Source: Avena insularis (Eukaryota > Streptophyta > Magnoliopsida > Poales > Poaceae). Taken from it: 64,000 nt of DNA. The notes under the pieces were generated by a model. The model saw nothing but the letters and a program-made list of their open reading frames with translations, was not told the origin of the DNA and did no database searches. Shown one piece after another: positions 23,114 through 34,079 of this stretch. Within the stretch, counting starts at the first letter, position 1. Each line of letters opens with the position of its first letter. The position numbers were made by a program, and so were the translations under genes. The stretch lies in assembly GCA_023614405.1 (NCBI GenBank), contig CM042684.1, positions 534,610,682 through 534,674,681 of the forward strand. The letters are read 5' to 3'.

Positions 23114-26100
23114 ATGGATCTCGAAGCTAATAGTAGACACAACGTCCTGGAGAGGATGCTGATTGATAAACACGCAGAGCCGAGGGACCTGCGATTATCA
23201 CTGTTGGAAGACATCACAGATCAGTTCTCTCCTGATCACGAAATTGGCAGAGGTGGATTTGCGGTGGTTTATAAGGTACATCTGTTCTAATGTAGCTTTC
23301 TCAATCCTAACCATAGTCGATCAAGAAACATCTGAACTACATTGCGCTGACGATGTGTAGTGTGTCCACAGGGAATGGTGGGAGAAAGGATGGTTGCTGT
23401 GAAGAAGTTGTTTAAAACGTATGGTATTGTGCATGAGGATAGATTTCACAAAGAGATTGAGTGCCTGATGAAGGCTAGACACAAGAACATAGTACGTTTT
23501 CTAGGGTACTGTGTTGACACACAAGGAAGAGCTGACAGCTACGAGGGAAAGTTTATCATTGCAGATCAACGGACCTGGTTGCTCTGTTTCGAGTATGTAC
23601 CCAATGGAAATCTCCAAAAATATATCACAGGTACGATTGGAATGCATAGATGTCTCGTTTTTTATACCCATCTTTATTTCTTCAACTAACGATGAGTCAA
23701 TGATACAAATTCTAAGATTTAGATATTTAAATTACACTATGTTTATACAAAAGCTTTGCTTCGTTCTTCTTGCATAGATGCATCTGGTGGACTTGAATGG
23801 AGTTTGCGCTTTCGAATTATCAAAGGAATATGTGAAGGTTTACATTATCTTCATATGAACAGTATTATTCATCTGGACCTCAAGCCTGCTAATATATTAT
23901 TAGACGGTCACATGGTACCCAAGATCGCTGATTTCGGCCTCTCAAGGTTTCTCATTGAAGACAAAACCCATTATACTACTAAGAACGTGATTGGAACACC
24001 GTAAGACTAGCTCTTAAATGCTCACTTCTTTTGTTTGCTTACTCTGTTCTATTTTAATATTCACTCACTGAACATAAAAAAATCTTATTGCAGGGGATAT
24101 ATGGCTCCCGAATTCTATGGAGGTAAAGTCTCATTTGCATCAGACATGTATAGTCTTGGTGTTATTATCATGGAGATGTTAACAGGAGTGAAGGGATATC
24201 AAGAAGATGATATTGTAAGGAAAATCTATGTGCTTCGGAAGTTAAAGTTTATGTTTGTAAATAATTATGTAAACTCTAACTTTGCAAAATACGATTTACT
24301 TTTTAGACTTTGCCTTTATACTTACTCATGAAAACCACCTCTTAGTAAGATTGTTGAGTTGTGGGGGCTCAGAGCCACCTATCAGGATTCAAATTCTAGC
24401 GTTCACCACACACATACACACGCGCACGCATTGGGGTCTGCTTTGTAACTATGAATTTTGTAAGATTCAAGGATTTATCCTTGGTTTCCGTTGGTTGTGG
24501 AAATGTGCGATAAGGGTTTGTAATCCATGCGGTGTGCATGTGTGTGTGTCTACCGTCCAATATAAAAGATATACACCTACTGTATACTTCATGGAGCACA
24601 TAGTTTTATGTCCTGTTATACATTTGTTTAGTTTGATGCATGCCTGTTTTACAATAGCAATATATGCAGAAAAAATGTTGAAATATATGGACTGAATTTT
24701 GTAAGAACACATTTTATAGGTGATTGAAAGTTGGATGAATAGAATAGAGGGGGACACACAGTTGGAACAAGTAAGGGCATGCACCAAGATGGGGAAAGAG
24801 TGCATGGAATCAGATCCAAAGAAAAGACCAGTTGCATGGCGTATAATCAATATGCTTGATAAAACAGGAAGTGCTGACAAAACTAGCATGAGTAGTTCAT
24901 TAGTTGAGCCACAAGCAAGTTTATTGGGAGAACAGTCGGATCAAAAAGGAATTGGAAAGCTCGCTGAGAGCCTCAACCAGGAGGATATCAACGAACGACC
25001 TGAAACTGAAGATGTTGCAGAACGTCTTGTGAATGATCACCGGAAAGGCCAAGAAAACACATGTCATTTGTCATCACGGGAATCACAAGATATAGATCGA
25101 AAGGCTAACCATAAAGGAAAAGGCATTCAAAGCTTTAAGTCTAGTGTGTGGGAAAAGTTGAACATTTTTAACATTTTTAGGAAAGATTCGCCCAAGCATG
25201 CTAGTAGTAATGGGGCAGCCATGAGCAACTCTAGCAGCTATGCCTTGGCGGCGTCAGTGCCACGGAGCGAGGGCGAGATTCGGGATTCAGCAAATGTCAA
25301 GGCCTTTACCTTCAGTGAGCTGAGGACCGCCACGAGGAACTTCCGGCCGGACAATGTGCTAGGGGAGGGAGGGTTTGGATCAGTCTTCAAGGGGTGGGTT
25401 CATGAGAAGACCCTCGCACGAACTAAGCCAGGCACCGGGATGGTCATTGCTGTCAAGAAGCTTAACCTGGAAGGTTTTCAGGGCCATAGGGAGTGGCAGG
25501 TTTGTGACAATTTCATCTGTTTGTAATTGGATTTCTTGTTTATTTCAGTTTTGCACCGTGTATGATATGCTCTTCTTTTGGGACGCAGAACGAAGTGAAT
25601 TACCTTGGACAACTATCACATCCAAACCTTGTAAAGCTCGTCGGGTACTGTGTCGAAGACGAACAACGGTTTCTTGTCTATGAGTTCATGCCCCGTGGGA
25701 GTTTAGATAATCATCTCTTCAGGAGTAAGTGCCTGGCTTATTACTCTTCATGTTAGCTGGATCTTATGCTCCAGTTTTGATGGAATGATGATAAAGTGTT
25801 CCAACATTCAGGGGGTTCACATTTCCAGCCCATCTCGTGGAACCTTCGTATGAAAATTGCCCATGGAGTGGCGAAAGGGCTTGCATTTCTCCACAGCGAC
25901 ATGGTCAAAGTTATATTACGCAGTTTGAAAACCTCGGATATCCTCCTAGATGCGGTATGTATATACACAGCCTACAAGAAGCTTCCCCTTTGTGTTCACA
26001 AAATTTCTCAATTGGTCAAGCTGACAAGTCACACACATTCTTCTTCAGAACTATGACGCGAAGCTCTCAGATCTCGGCCTGGTGAGAGATGGCCCCACAG

Positions 26101-26691
26101 GTGACAATAGCCATGTTTCCACAAGGGTGATGGGGACATATGGGTACGTTGCACCAGAATACGTGGTAACAGGTAGGTTGGCCATTCCACTTTGGGGATC
26201 CTCGTCTAGACAAATATGTTGCTGAAAATCTAACCACACCCACCAGTATCATGATTGCTTTTGTCACTCCGTCATGTCATCGACTATGATGCCAAACTTA
26301 ACCAACTTTCCTGTGCATATCGTCAGGCTGTCTGACCACCAAGTGCGACGTGTTCAGCTTCGGTGTGGTCCTCCTGGAGATGCTGTCAGGGCGGCGCGCA
26401 ATTGACAAGAATCGCCCAGAGGACGAGCACAAATTGGTGGAGTGGGCGAGACCTTACCTGAAGAGCAATCGACGCCTCTTCCGCGTCCTGGACTCCCGGC
26501 TGGACGGGCAGTACTCTCTCGCCGGGGCCGAAAAGGCTGCGTCACTGACGCTGCAGTGCCTCTCCGTGGATCCCAGGCACAGGCCGACCATGGAGCAGGT
26601 TGTCGCGGTGCTGGAGCAGCTCCATGACGCCAAGGAGGGAGGGAACAGCCCTCGTGCCCCAGCCAGAGAAAGCCGAGCAGCAACCAGGTGA
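23114..26691 (+). CDS. Tandem kinase protein (kinase-pseudokinase), copy 1
   Basis: Nine exons give 770 aa without a stop: 23114-23275, 23372-23630, 23778-24000, 24094-24214, 24720-25499, 25589-25724, 25812-25954, 26049-26172 and 26327-26691, all with GT-AG introns. Kinase 1 (about 30-295) resembles cysteine-rich/DUF26-type receptor kinases but has no ectodomain, signal peptide or membrane segment. It has Gly loop 44-52, Lys65, HLD with Asp174, Asn179 and DFG at 192-194, so it is a non-RD, probably active kinase. After a linker, kinase 2 (about 455-745) is RLCK-VII-like. Its Gly loop (about 469) and Lys501 are kept, but the catalytic Asp is Ser598, the loop Asn is Asp603 and DFG is DLG (616-618), so it is a likely pseudokinase. 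The likely site is cytosolic. Cereal tandem kinases of this layout (WTK1/Yr15, WTK3/Pm24) confer rust or mildew resistance; that role here is inference. Confidence 0.9.
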
Positions 26692-26850
26692 TCTGTGAGG
26701 AGGCAATAGATCTGTGAATCTTTTTGTTCTTGTGTTTAGGGGTGGTCTATCTTTGCGGCATCTGATTTTTCGCTAGATGCATCTTGTTAAGTTGAACTCT
26801 TACGATATGATGAAAGATGAAGATGTAGAATGTAGGTGGTTAGATCACTT

Positions 26851-27957
26851 ATCGAATGTGAATGGGTCAATTATAATAATTTATCAAAGCAGGTCATTCC
26901 TATAAGCACATAATATCACTCAATGGGTTCAGCGGTTTCTTGGGGATCAAATGATCGAAATTACTTTTCATATGTTGTACACTTCTTACAGATCAAATTA
27001 CTTTTCCGTTAGTAATTCTGCCATATTCTTCCATTATAAATCAGTATTTTTCAGTCAGTGCTAGTTCCATTGTAAATCAGTATATAAGCAAGTTGTTGCT
27101 GACAAGGTTACTTTTCCATCAGTATTTTCTGCCATCTTTTTCTATTGTTAATCAGATTTTTCACTAAATTACTTTTTCATCCGTATGTTCCATCTTTATC
27201 CATAATGAATCAACATTTTAGTAAGTTACTTTTCAATAAGTTTATTCTGCCAACTTGATTACTAGGGTGTATGGTCCTACAATTTTACTTCTGCTTTGTA
27301 ATACAAAATTGAGAGAAAGTAACTCAACAAGTATCATATCTGGGATTTAGACAGAAGAAAGAGAAGGATTTCTGTTTGTTTGGGGGGAGTAAAGGTTACC
27401 TAAGGTAGCAGGCTTGAAGTTCGTTTTTTCTCCAGCAATATAGATCTTTGGATGGAACAGCTTGTTACTTTCTGATTTTCCTTTGATGGAACTGGTGTTT
27501 TCATGGCGGTGCTAGATCGCGGTGGTTACTTTTCGGGGTACGGGGAAAGGAACGATAGTTGTTTTTTGGTCTGGACTCAGCAGGGCACCAAACTAGCCAG
27601 GCGATCGGTGTGAATATTTTGTTTTGATTCGGTTTCCAAAAGGAAAGGTTGTCTGGTCGAAACTGACACACTCTGACACTAAAAAGTGGCTGGCCATTTT
27701 GCAGTTGCGTCCTTTATTTACTGGGGTTTAACTGAACATGGCGGGTGCCATTGGGATATTATATATTATGTACAGGCGACTTTTTTAAAATAATACACAT
27801 TTTTTAATTAATTTGGCAAGTGTTGCATGAATTTGGAATATTAGACATCTAGTGCTTTAAGTGTATTATTTTAAAAAAAATCGCTTATGTAGAGCACGTG
27901 GAAACATCAAGTCGGAGCTAATGCCGGGCAACTAGGTCTCCCAGGAGGTTTGGCAAT
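26851..27957. other. Spacer between kinase arms, low complexity
   Basis: AT-rich DNA between the inverted arms. About 26990-27260 holds a degenerate repeat of acttttc...tctgcca motifs at irregular 60-120 bp spacing. I see no gene in the rest. Confidence 0.5.
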
Positions 27958-28840
27958 CAGGTTTGGAAAACATTCAGGTCAAAAAAAAAAGGTTTGGAAA
28001 ACATTGTGGAAACCAAAAATACCGAGCAAAGTCAACATATTGATTTGGCGAGGTCTGCATGGGATCCTTCTGCTTAAGTGTATTTTTGGCAATCGTCATA
28101 TTGGCTCTAGTTGTGAATGCCCAATTTGTAATCAAGGGGCGAAAAATATTCTCCATCTCTTATTTCGTTGCCTAGTTGCCCAAGGTATGTGGACTTGTGG
28201 AGTGTGTTTAATCTGCCGGAGATCATCGAGGAGGCAACACATACCTGCAGTGCTAGAAATTTTGCTGCCCCTGTTGTTGGTATCTCTGGTGATCCGCCGT
28301 CAAACGATCACCCAACGAGGATGTTCCATCACTGAACTATGCAGAATGTCAAAATTCTGGCGACTAAAGCTTCAAGGAGACAAACACCGTCATCAACGTC
28401 ATCAACAACGTCAGGCCGGCTCCGGTAAGGGAGCGGCGACAGCGGACGCGTCGGCGGCTCGCTCTGGCGGCAGTAGTGGTCGTTAGGTGGTCCGAAAAAC
28501 CTTGATGTAATTTTTATTATGATTGGGATGCTTTGTACTTCTTATAAACTCATGAAATAGATCTGAATCTTTTTCAGAAAAAAAAGGAGACAAACACCGT
28601 CAGGTACTGCACGTTGGATCAGACCGGAGCCCCGCCAAGTTAAGCTTAATGTGGACGCTTCTTTCTTTGCTGATCGTTATGCAGGGTCTGTTGGAGCTAT
28701 TTTACATGATTACCAAGGAAGTTTCATTGCGACCTCAACTAATATGTGCCACATGGCAGAAGCGGCATCAATGAAGGAGGGTTTAATCCTTGCAAATAGA
28801 CGGGTGCAACAGAATTATAGCGGAATCTGATTGTAATTAG
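27958..28840 (+). mobile_element. LINE relic (RT zinc-binding and RNase H region)
   Basis: Frames encode a reverse-transcriptase zinc-binding domain (WKPKIPSKVNILIWRGLHG, then CPICN...HLLFRC, about 28005-28190). Further on comes an RNase H domain (KLNVDASFFADRYAG at about 28635-28685, then an Ala-Glu-Ala block near 28760). Both are C-terminal parts of plant LINE ORF2. The RNase H frame shifts near 28800. Two later retroposition events interrupt it (27975-27990 and 28393-28583). It is a dead fragment. Confidence 0.85.
28393..28583 (+). mobile_element. Short retroposon insertion with poly(A) and long target duplication
   Basis: About 190 bp ending in an A-run (28578-28585) is flanked by direct copies of ggagacaaacaccgtca (28376-28392 and 28586-28602). 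Its 5' part is GC-rich with a frame ending in a Gly/Ser-rich peptide and stop. Its 3' part resembles a LINE 3' UTR. This is a 5'-truncated LINE or other retrocopy inserted in the LINE. Confidence 0.82.
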
Positions 28841-29242
28841 GATGATGATCCCTCTAGTTTTCTCTTACTCAAACTCATAAACAATGTAAGTATTGTTGGT
28901 GAGTAATAAAATCCGCAGCAAAGTCATGCTGCTTCCCTAAAATAGATGATCTGCGTCAATAAGTTATTATACTTGTCTGTTCGCACCCGCAAAGTGAACT
29001 AACAATATACATTCTCCATCTTCATCTTTCAGATCATGTAAGAGTTTAACTTAATAGGACGCACCTAGTGAAAAATTGAGGCCGCAAAGATAGCCCACCC
29101 TAAACACAAGCACAAAAGATTCACAGATCTGCTGCCTCTCCACATATCACCTCTAAGAACCTACCATATATTATATATTACACCCTAACACATCACTCTA
29201 TAAACTTGCTGTGATCAAGCCCGTCTCGGCAAAGCAGGCTTG

Positions 29243-32200
29243 TTATTCCCCTTTGTCGACGATGATCTCGAGCCTGTCAGGCTCCGGTTGCTGCCTGGCT
29301 TTCTCTGTGTCTGGGGCGTCACGGAGCTGCTCCAGCACCGCGACAACCTGCTCCATGGTTGGCCTGTGCCTGGGATCCACGGAGAGGCACTGCAGAGCTA
29401 GCGAGGCAACCTTCTTGGCCCTGGGGACAGAGTACTGCCCTTCCAGCCGGGCGTCTAGGACGCGGATGATGCGCCGATTGTTGATCAGGTAAGGTCTCGC
29501 CCACTCCACCAAGTAGTGCTCGCCCTTCGGGCGGTTGCTGTCCAATGCGCGCCGTCCTGACAGCATCTCCAGGAGGACCACGCCGAAGCTGAACACGTCG
29601 CATTTGGTGGTTAGATGGCCTGACGATATGCACAGGAAAGCTAGTTAAGTTCAGGGTCATGGTTGATGACATGACAGAGTGACAAATGCAATCATGATTC
29701 TGGTGGGTGTGGTTAGATTTTCAGCAACACATATTTGTGTAGACGAGGATTCGTGGAATGTCCAACCTACCTGTTGCAATGTATTCTGGTGCAGCATACC
29801 CATGTGTCCCAATCACCCTTGTGGACACATGGCTCATGTCACATGTGGGGCCATCTTTCGCCAGGCCGAAATCCGAGAGCTTCGCATCATAGTTCTGAAG
29901 AAGAATGTGTGCGACTCGTCAGTTTGGCCGATTGAAAATTTTTAAGAACACAAAGGGAATGCTTCTTGAACGCTGAGCATATACATACCGCATCTAGGAG
30001 GATATCCGAGGTTTTAAAACTGCGTAAGATAACTTTGACCATGTCGCTGTGGAGAAATGCAAGCCCTTTCGCCGCTCCGTGGGCAATCTTCATACGAAGG
30101 TTCCAGGAGATGGGTTGGAAATATGAATTCCCTGAATGTTGAAACACTTTAGCATCATTCCATCAAAACTGGAACATAAGATCCAGCGAATAGGAAGAGT
30201 AAGAAGCCAGGCACTTACTCCTAAAGAGATGATTCTCTAAACTCCCACGAGGCATGAACTCATAGACAATAAGCCGGTGATCGTCTTCGATACAGTATCC
30301 AACGAGCTTTACAATATTCGGATGTGATAGTTGTCCAAGGTAATTCACTTCAGTCTGTGTCCCAAACGAAGAGCATATCATACACAGTGCAAAACTGAAA
30401 TAAACAAGATATCCTATTACCAACAGATGAAATTATCACAAACCTGCCACTCCCTATGGCCCTGGAAACCTTTCTGGTTAAGCTTCTTGACAGCAATGAC
30501 CATCCCAGTGCCTGGCTTAGTCCGTGTGAGGGTCCCCCTGAAGACTGATCCAAACCCTCCTTCCCCTAGCATACTCTCTGGCCGGAAGTTCCTCGTGGCG
30601 ACCCTCAGCTCATTGAAGGTAAAGGCCTTGACATTCGATGAGTCCCGAATCTCGCCCTCGCTCTGTAGCACTGATGCTACCGAGGCATAGCTGCTAGAGT
30701 CGCTTGTGGCTGCCCCATTACTATTAGCATACTTGGGTGGATCTTTCCTAATTTTTTTTAAAATGTTCAATTTGTCCCACACACTAGAGTTAAAGCTTAG
30801 AATGCCTTTTCCTTTATGGTTAGCCTTTCGATCTATATCTTGTGATTCCGGTGATGGCAAATGACCTGTGTTTTCTTGGCCTTTATGGGAATGACCATTC
30901 ACAAGACGTTCTGCAACATCTTCAGTTTCAGGCCGTTCATTGATATCCTCCTGGATGAAGCTCTCAGCGAGCTTTCCAATTCCTTTTTGATGATCATTCA
31001 CAAGACGTTCTGCAACATCTTCAGTTCCAGGCCTTTCATTGATATCCTCCTGGCGGAAGCTCTCAGCGAGCTTTCCAGTTCCTTTTTGATCTGACTGTTC
31101 TCCTAGTAAACTTGCCTGCGGCTCAAATAATGAACTATTCATGCTAGTTTTGTCAGCACTTCCCGTTTTATCAAGCATATCGATTATACGCCATGCAACT
31201 GGTCTTTTCTTTGGATCTGGTTCCATACACTCTTTCCCCATCTTGGTGCATGCCCTTACTTGTTCCAACTGTGTGTCCCCCTCTAATCGATTCATCCAAC
31301 TTTCAATCACCTACAAAATGAGTTCTTACAAAATTCAGTCCATATAGTTCAACATATTTTCGTAAAAACATCATGCATGAAACTAAAAACAATGTATACC
31401 AGAATATAGAACTATGTTGCTCCATGAAGTATACAATAGGTGTATTATCTTTTATATTGGACGGTAGACACGTACACACACAAGCACACCCCATGGACTA
31501 CACAGTACACACCCATATCGCACATTTCCACAACCCACTGAGACGAGGATAAATCCTTGAATCTGACAAAATTTGTAGTTTGAAAGCACAACTCCATGTG
31601 CGCGTGCGTGTGTGTGTGTGTGGTGAATGCTAGAATTTGAATCCTGGTAGGTGGCTCTGAACCCCACAACTCAACAATCTCATTAAGAGGTGGTTTTCAT
31701 GAATAAGTATACAGGCAACGTATAAAAAAATTGTATTTTGCCAAGTTAGAGTTTACATAATTAATTACTATCATAAATTTTAACTTCGTACGCACTTAAA
31801 CTATTCTTACAGTATCATCTTCGTGATATCCCTTCACTCCCGTTAACATCTCCATGATAATAACACCGAGACTATATATGTCTGATGCGAATGCGACTTT
31901 TCCTCCATAGAATTCGGGAGCCATATATCCCCTGCATTAAGATTTTTTATGTTCTGTGTGAATATAAAAATAGAACACAGAGTAAGCTAACAAAAAAAGA
32001 GCATTTAAGAGCTAAGTCTTACGGTGTTCCAAACACGTTCTTAGTAGTACAATGGGTTTTCTCTTCAACGAGAGACCTTGAGAGGCCGAAATCAGCAATC
32101 TTGGGTACCATGTGACCGTCTAATAATATATTAGCAGGCTTGAGGTCCAGATGAATGATACTATTCATATGAAGATAATGTAAACCTTCACATATTCCTT

Positions 32201-32901
32201 TGATAATTCGAAAGCGCAAACTCCATTCAAGTCCGGCAGATGCATCTATGCAAGAAGAACGAAGCCAAGCTTTGTATAAATATAGTGTAATGTAAATATG
32301 TAAATCTTAGTATTTGTATCATGTTTAGTTGAAGATATAAAGACGGGTGTAGAAAAAATGAGAAATCTATGCATTCAGTCCTACCTGTGATATAATTTTG
32401 GAGATTTCCATTGGGTACATACTCGAAACAGAGCAACCAGGTACGTAGATCTGCAATGATAAACTTTCCCTCATAGCTTTCAGCTTTTCCTTGTGTGTCA
32501 ACACAGTACCCTAGAAAACGTACTATGTTCTTGTGTTTAGCCTTCATCAGGCACTCAATCTCTTTGTGAAATTTATCCTCATGCACAATGCCATACGTTT
32601 TAGACAACTTCTTCACAGCAACCATCCTTCCTCCAACCATTCCCTGTGGACTCACTATACATCGTCAGCGTAATGTAGTTCAGATGTTTCTTGATCGACT
32701 ATGGTTAGGATTGAGAAAGCTACATTAGAACGGATGTACCTTATAAACCACTGCAAATGCACCTCTGCCAATTTCATGATCAGGAGAGAACCGATCTGTG
32801 ATGTCTTCCAGTAGTGATAACCGCAGGTCCCTCGGCTCTGCCTTTTCATCAATCAGCATCCTCTCCAAGACGTTGTGTCCACTATTAGCTTCGAGATCCA
32901 T
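29243..32901 (-). CDS. Tandem kinase protein (kinase-pseudokinase), copy 2
   Basis: Minus-strand exons from the 5' end: 32901-32740, 32643-32385, 32245-32023, 31931-31811, 31310-30444, 30354-30219, 30131-29989, 29894-29771 and 29619-29243. All introns are GT-AG, giving 803 aa without a stop. Kinase 1 keeps Gly loop 44-52, Lys65, HLD Asp174, Asn179 and DFG 192-194 (non-RD, probably active). Kinase 2 keeps its Gly loop, Lys and DFG (645-647), but the catalytic Asp is Ser627 and the loop Asn is Asp632. It therefore shares the pseudokinase lesion with copy 1. Differences from copy 1: a 33-residue in-frame tandem repeat in the linker, loss of five residues after the kinase 2 Gly loop, and a longer C-terminus (ends VDKGE). 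Convergent with copy 1, stop codons 2.55 kb apart. Same inferred cytosolic immune role. Confidence 0.9.
30896..31094 (-). repeat. 99-bp in-frame tandem duplication in kinase 2-copy linker
   Basis: Two adjacent 99-bp copies (cattcacaagacg starts at 30896 and 30995) encode a repeated acidic 33-aa block with the motif EDINERP. Copy 1 has the block once. Confidence 0.9.
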
Positions 32902-33893
32902 CTAAAATCGCTGAAATTCTGCAAACCACGTATGATTAAGGAAAACAAAAAAAAATTGTCTTCACACCACCCATGGAATGCAGCCAACCAGATTACCACA
33001 AAACTGGAAAAAGAAACAAAAAAGAACAGCTTAGCAAAAACAAAGGAACAAGGTATGAAGAGTCAGGTACCTACATCCAGGAGGTAGGACACAAAAAAAA
33101 TTCAAATATATACGAGGCTGGCAGTGACGCTAGAATAAAGGCTTCAAATTTTAGTACAGATGCACAACTCTGAAAACACCAGCCGCCACCGAACTGCCTG
33201 CGGATCTAGTAGAGTTGCTCTGAACAACCTAAGATGTACTACAGATCATGGTTGATCTAGCCGGAATGCTACTAACAAGGAAGCAACGGTGAGACCGAAA
33301 TTGCTACAGTACTTTGCTAATATAAGATGTTTATATCTTGGATATTGCTTCGCTACTACAACCTTATTGTACCAGTTTCTTAATATTATTTGATTTTTAG
33401 ACTGTCGATTAAGCACAGTACACAGGCATGAGGAAATTAGCTAGCTAGCTACCATACCAAGATGACTGACTCAAAGAAGTCAACTAAGATGAAATCAAAA
33501 AAATATACGATACAGTAGCCGGAGACGGAGTCGATGCCGCGTTCCCGCCGGCGGGTCAGGATCCCGTTCGATGGCTGCTGACCAATAACGAGAACCAAGA
33601 TTGCAAGGAGAAGGTCCATACCAGGCATCCCGCCGAAGTCCGTCCGCGCGTCGTATGCGCCGTTTCCGTCCCAGAAGAGACGAAGGATTTGGGGATGACT
33701 TTGACGTTGTGGCATCTTGGGAAGAAGGAGGTGAGTTTTTACGCGTACAGAACAGTACAGAGTCAACACTTAACCGACGTGGTAGTGGACACCTGTGGAC
33801 CCATATTGTCAGTATTTTTTTATTGAACAATATGCACATGGGTTTCCTCCTTGGAGCAGGAGACATCGGCGGTGGGTTCGTCGGAAGTAGTTT
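32902..33893 (-). promoter_or_regulatory. Promoter and 5' leader of tandem kinase gene 2
   Basis: Homologous to the gene 1 upstream region. A TTGACT W-box (minus strand, 33761-33766) and an ACGTGG motif nearby are conserved. The conserved short frame MPGMDLLLAIL (about 33600-33632, minus) extends here into a hydrophobic stretch (VLVIG). Whether it is translated or spliced to the kinase is unknown. Confidence 0.45.
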
Positions 33894-33918
33894 TTTCCCC
33901 GAAAATTCAACCTATATA

Positions 33919-34042
33919 CTTCCTCCTTCCAAAAATAAGTGATTTCTATTTAAATAGATTTGCATGTATCTAGACATGTTTTAGAGTATAGATACATGTG
34001 AATCTAGATAAACCAAAGTTACTTATTTCTGGACGGAGGGAG
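33919..34042. mobile_element. Stowaway MITE
   Basis: 124 bp between TA dinucleotides (33917-33918 and 34043-34044). The termini are inverted: cttcctccttccaaaaataagt at the left (22 bp, of which the first 20 match the family pattern) and acttatttctggacggaggg at the right. This is the Stowaway (Tc1/mariner) consensus end. Confidence 0.9.
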
Positions 34043-34079
34043 TACTTAATAATCATATATAATAGAGTAATAAAAAAAA

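Larger units (their letters stand above)
21683..26850 (+). repeat. Left arm of inverted duplication
   Basis: From the promoter (about 21683) to about 160 bp past the stop codon, this arm aligns in reverse complement with about 29000-33893. Exons, introns and both flanks are homologous. A stretch in the 5' leader near 22540-22890 lacks a clear partner in the other arm. CDS lengths differ only in exons 5 and 9. Confidence 0.9.
29000..33893 (-). repeat. Right arm of inverted duplication
   Basis: Reverse-complement homologue of 21683-26850. The inner end lies near 29000 and the outer end near 33893. The arm is slightly shorter, mainly because the leader segment near 33060-33230 is reduced and intron 4 differs. 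Confidence 0.9.
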
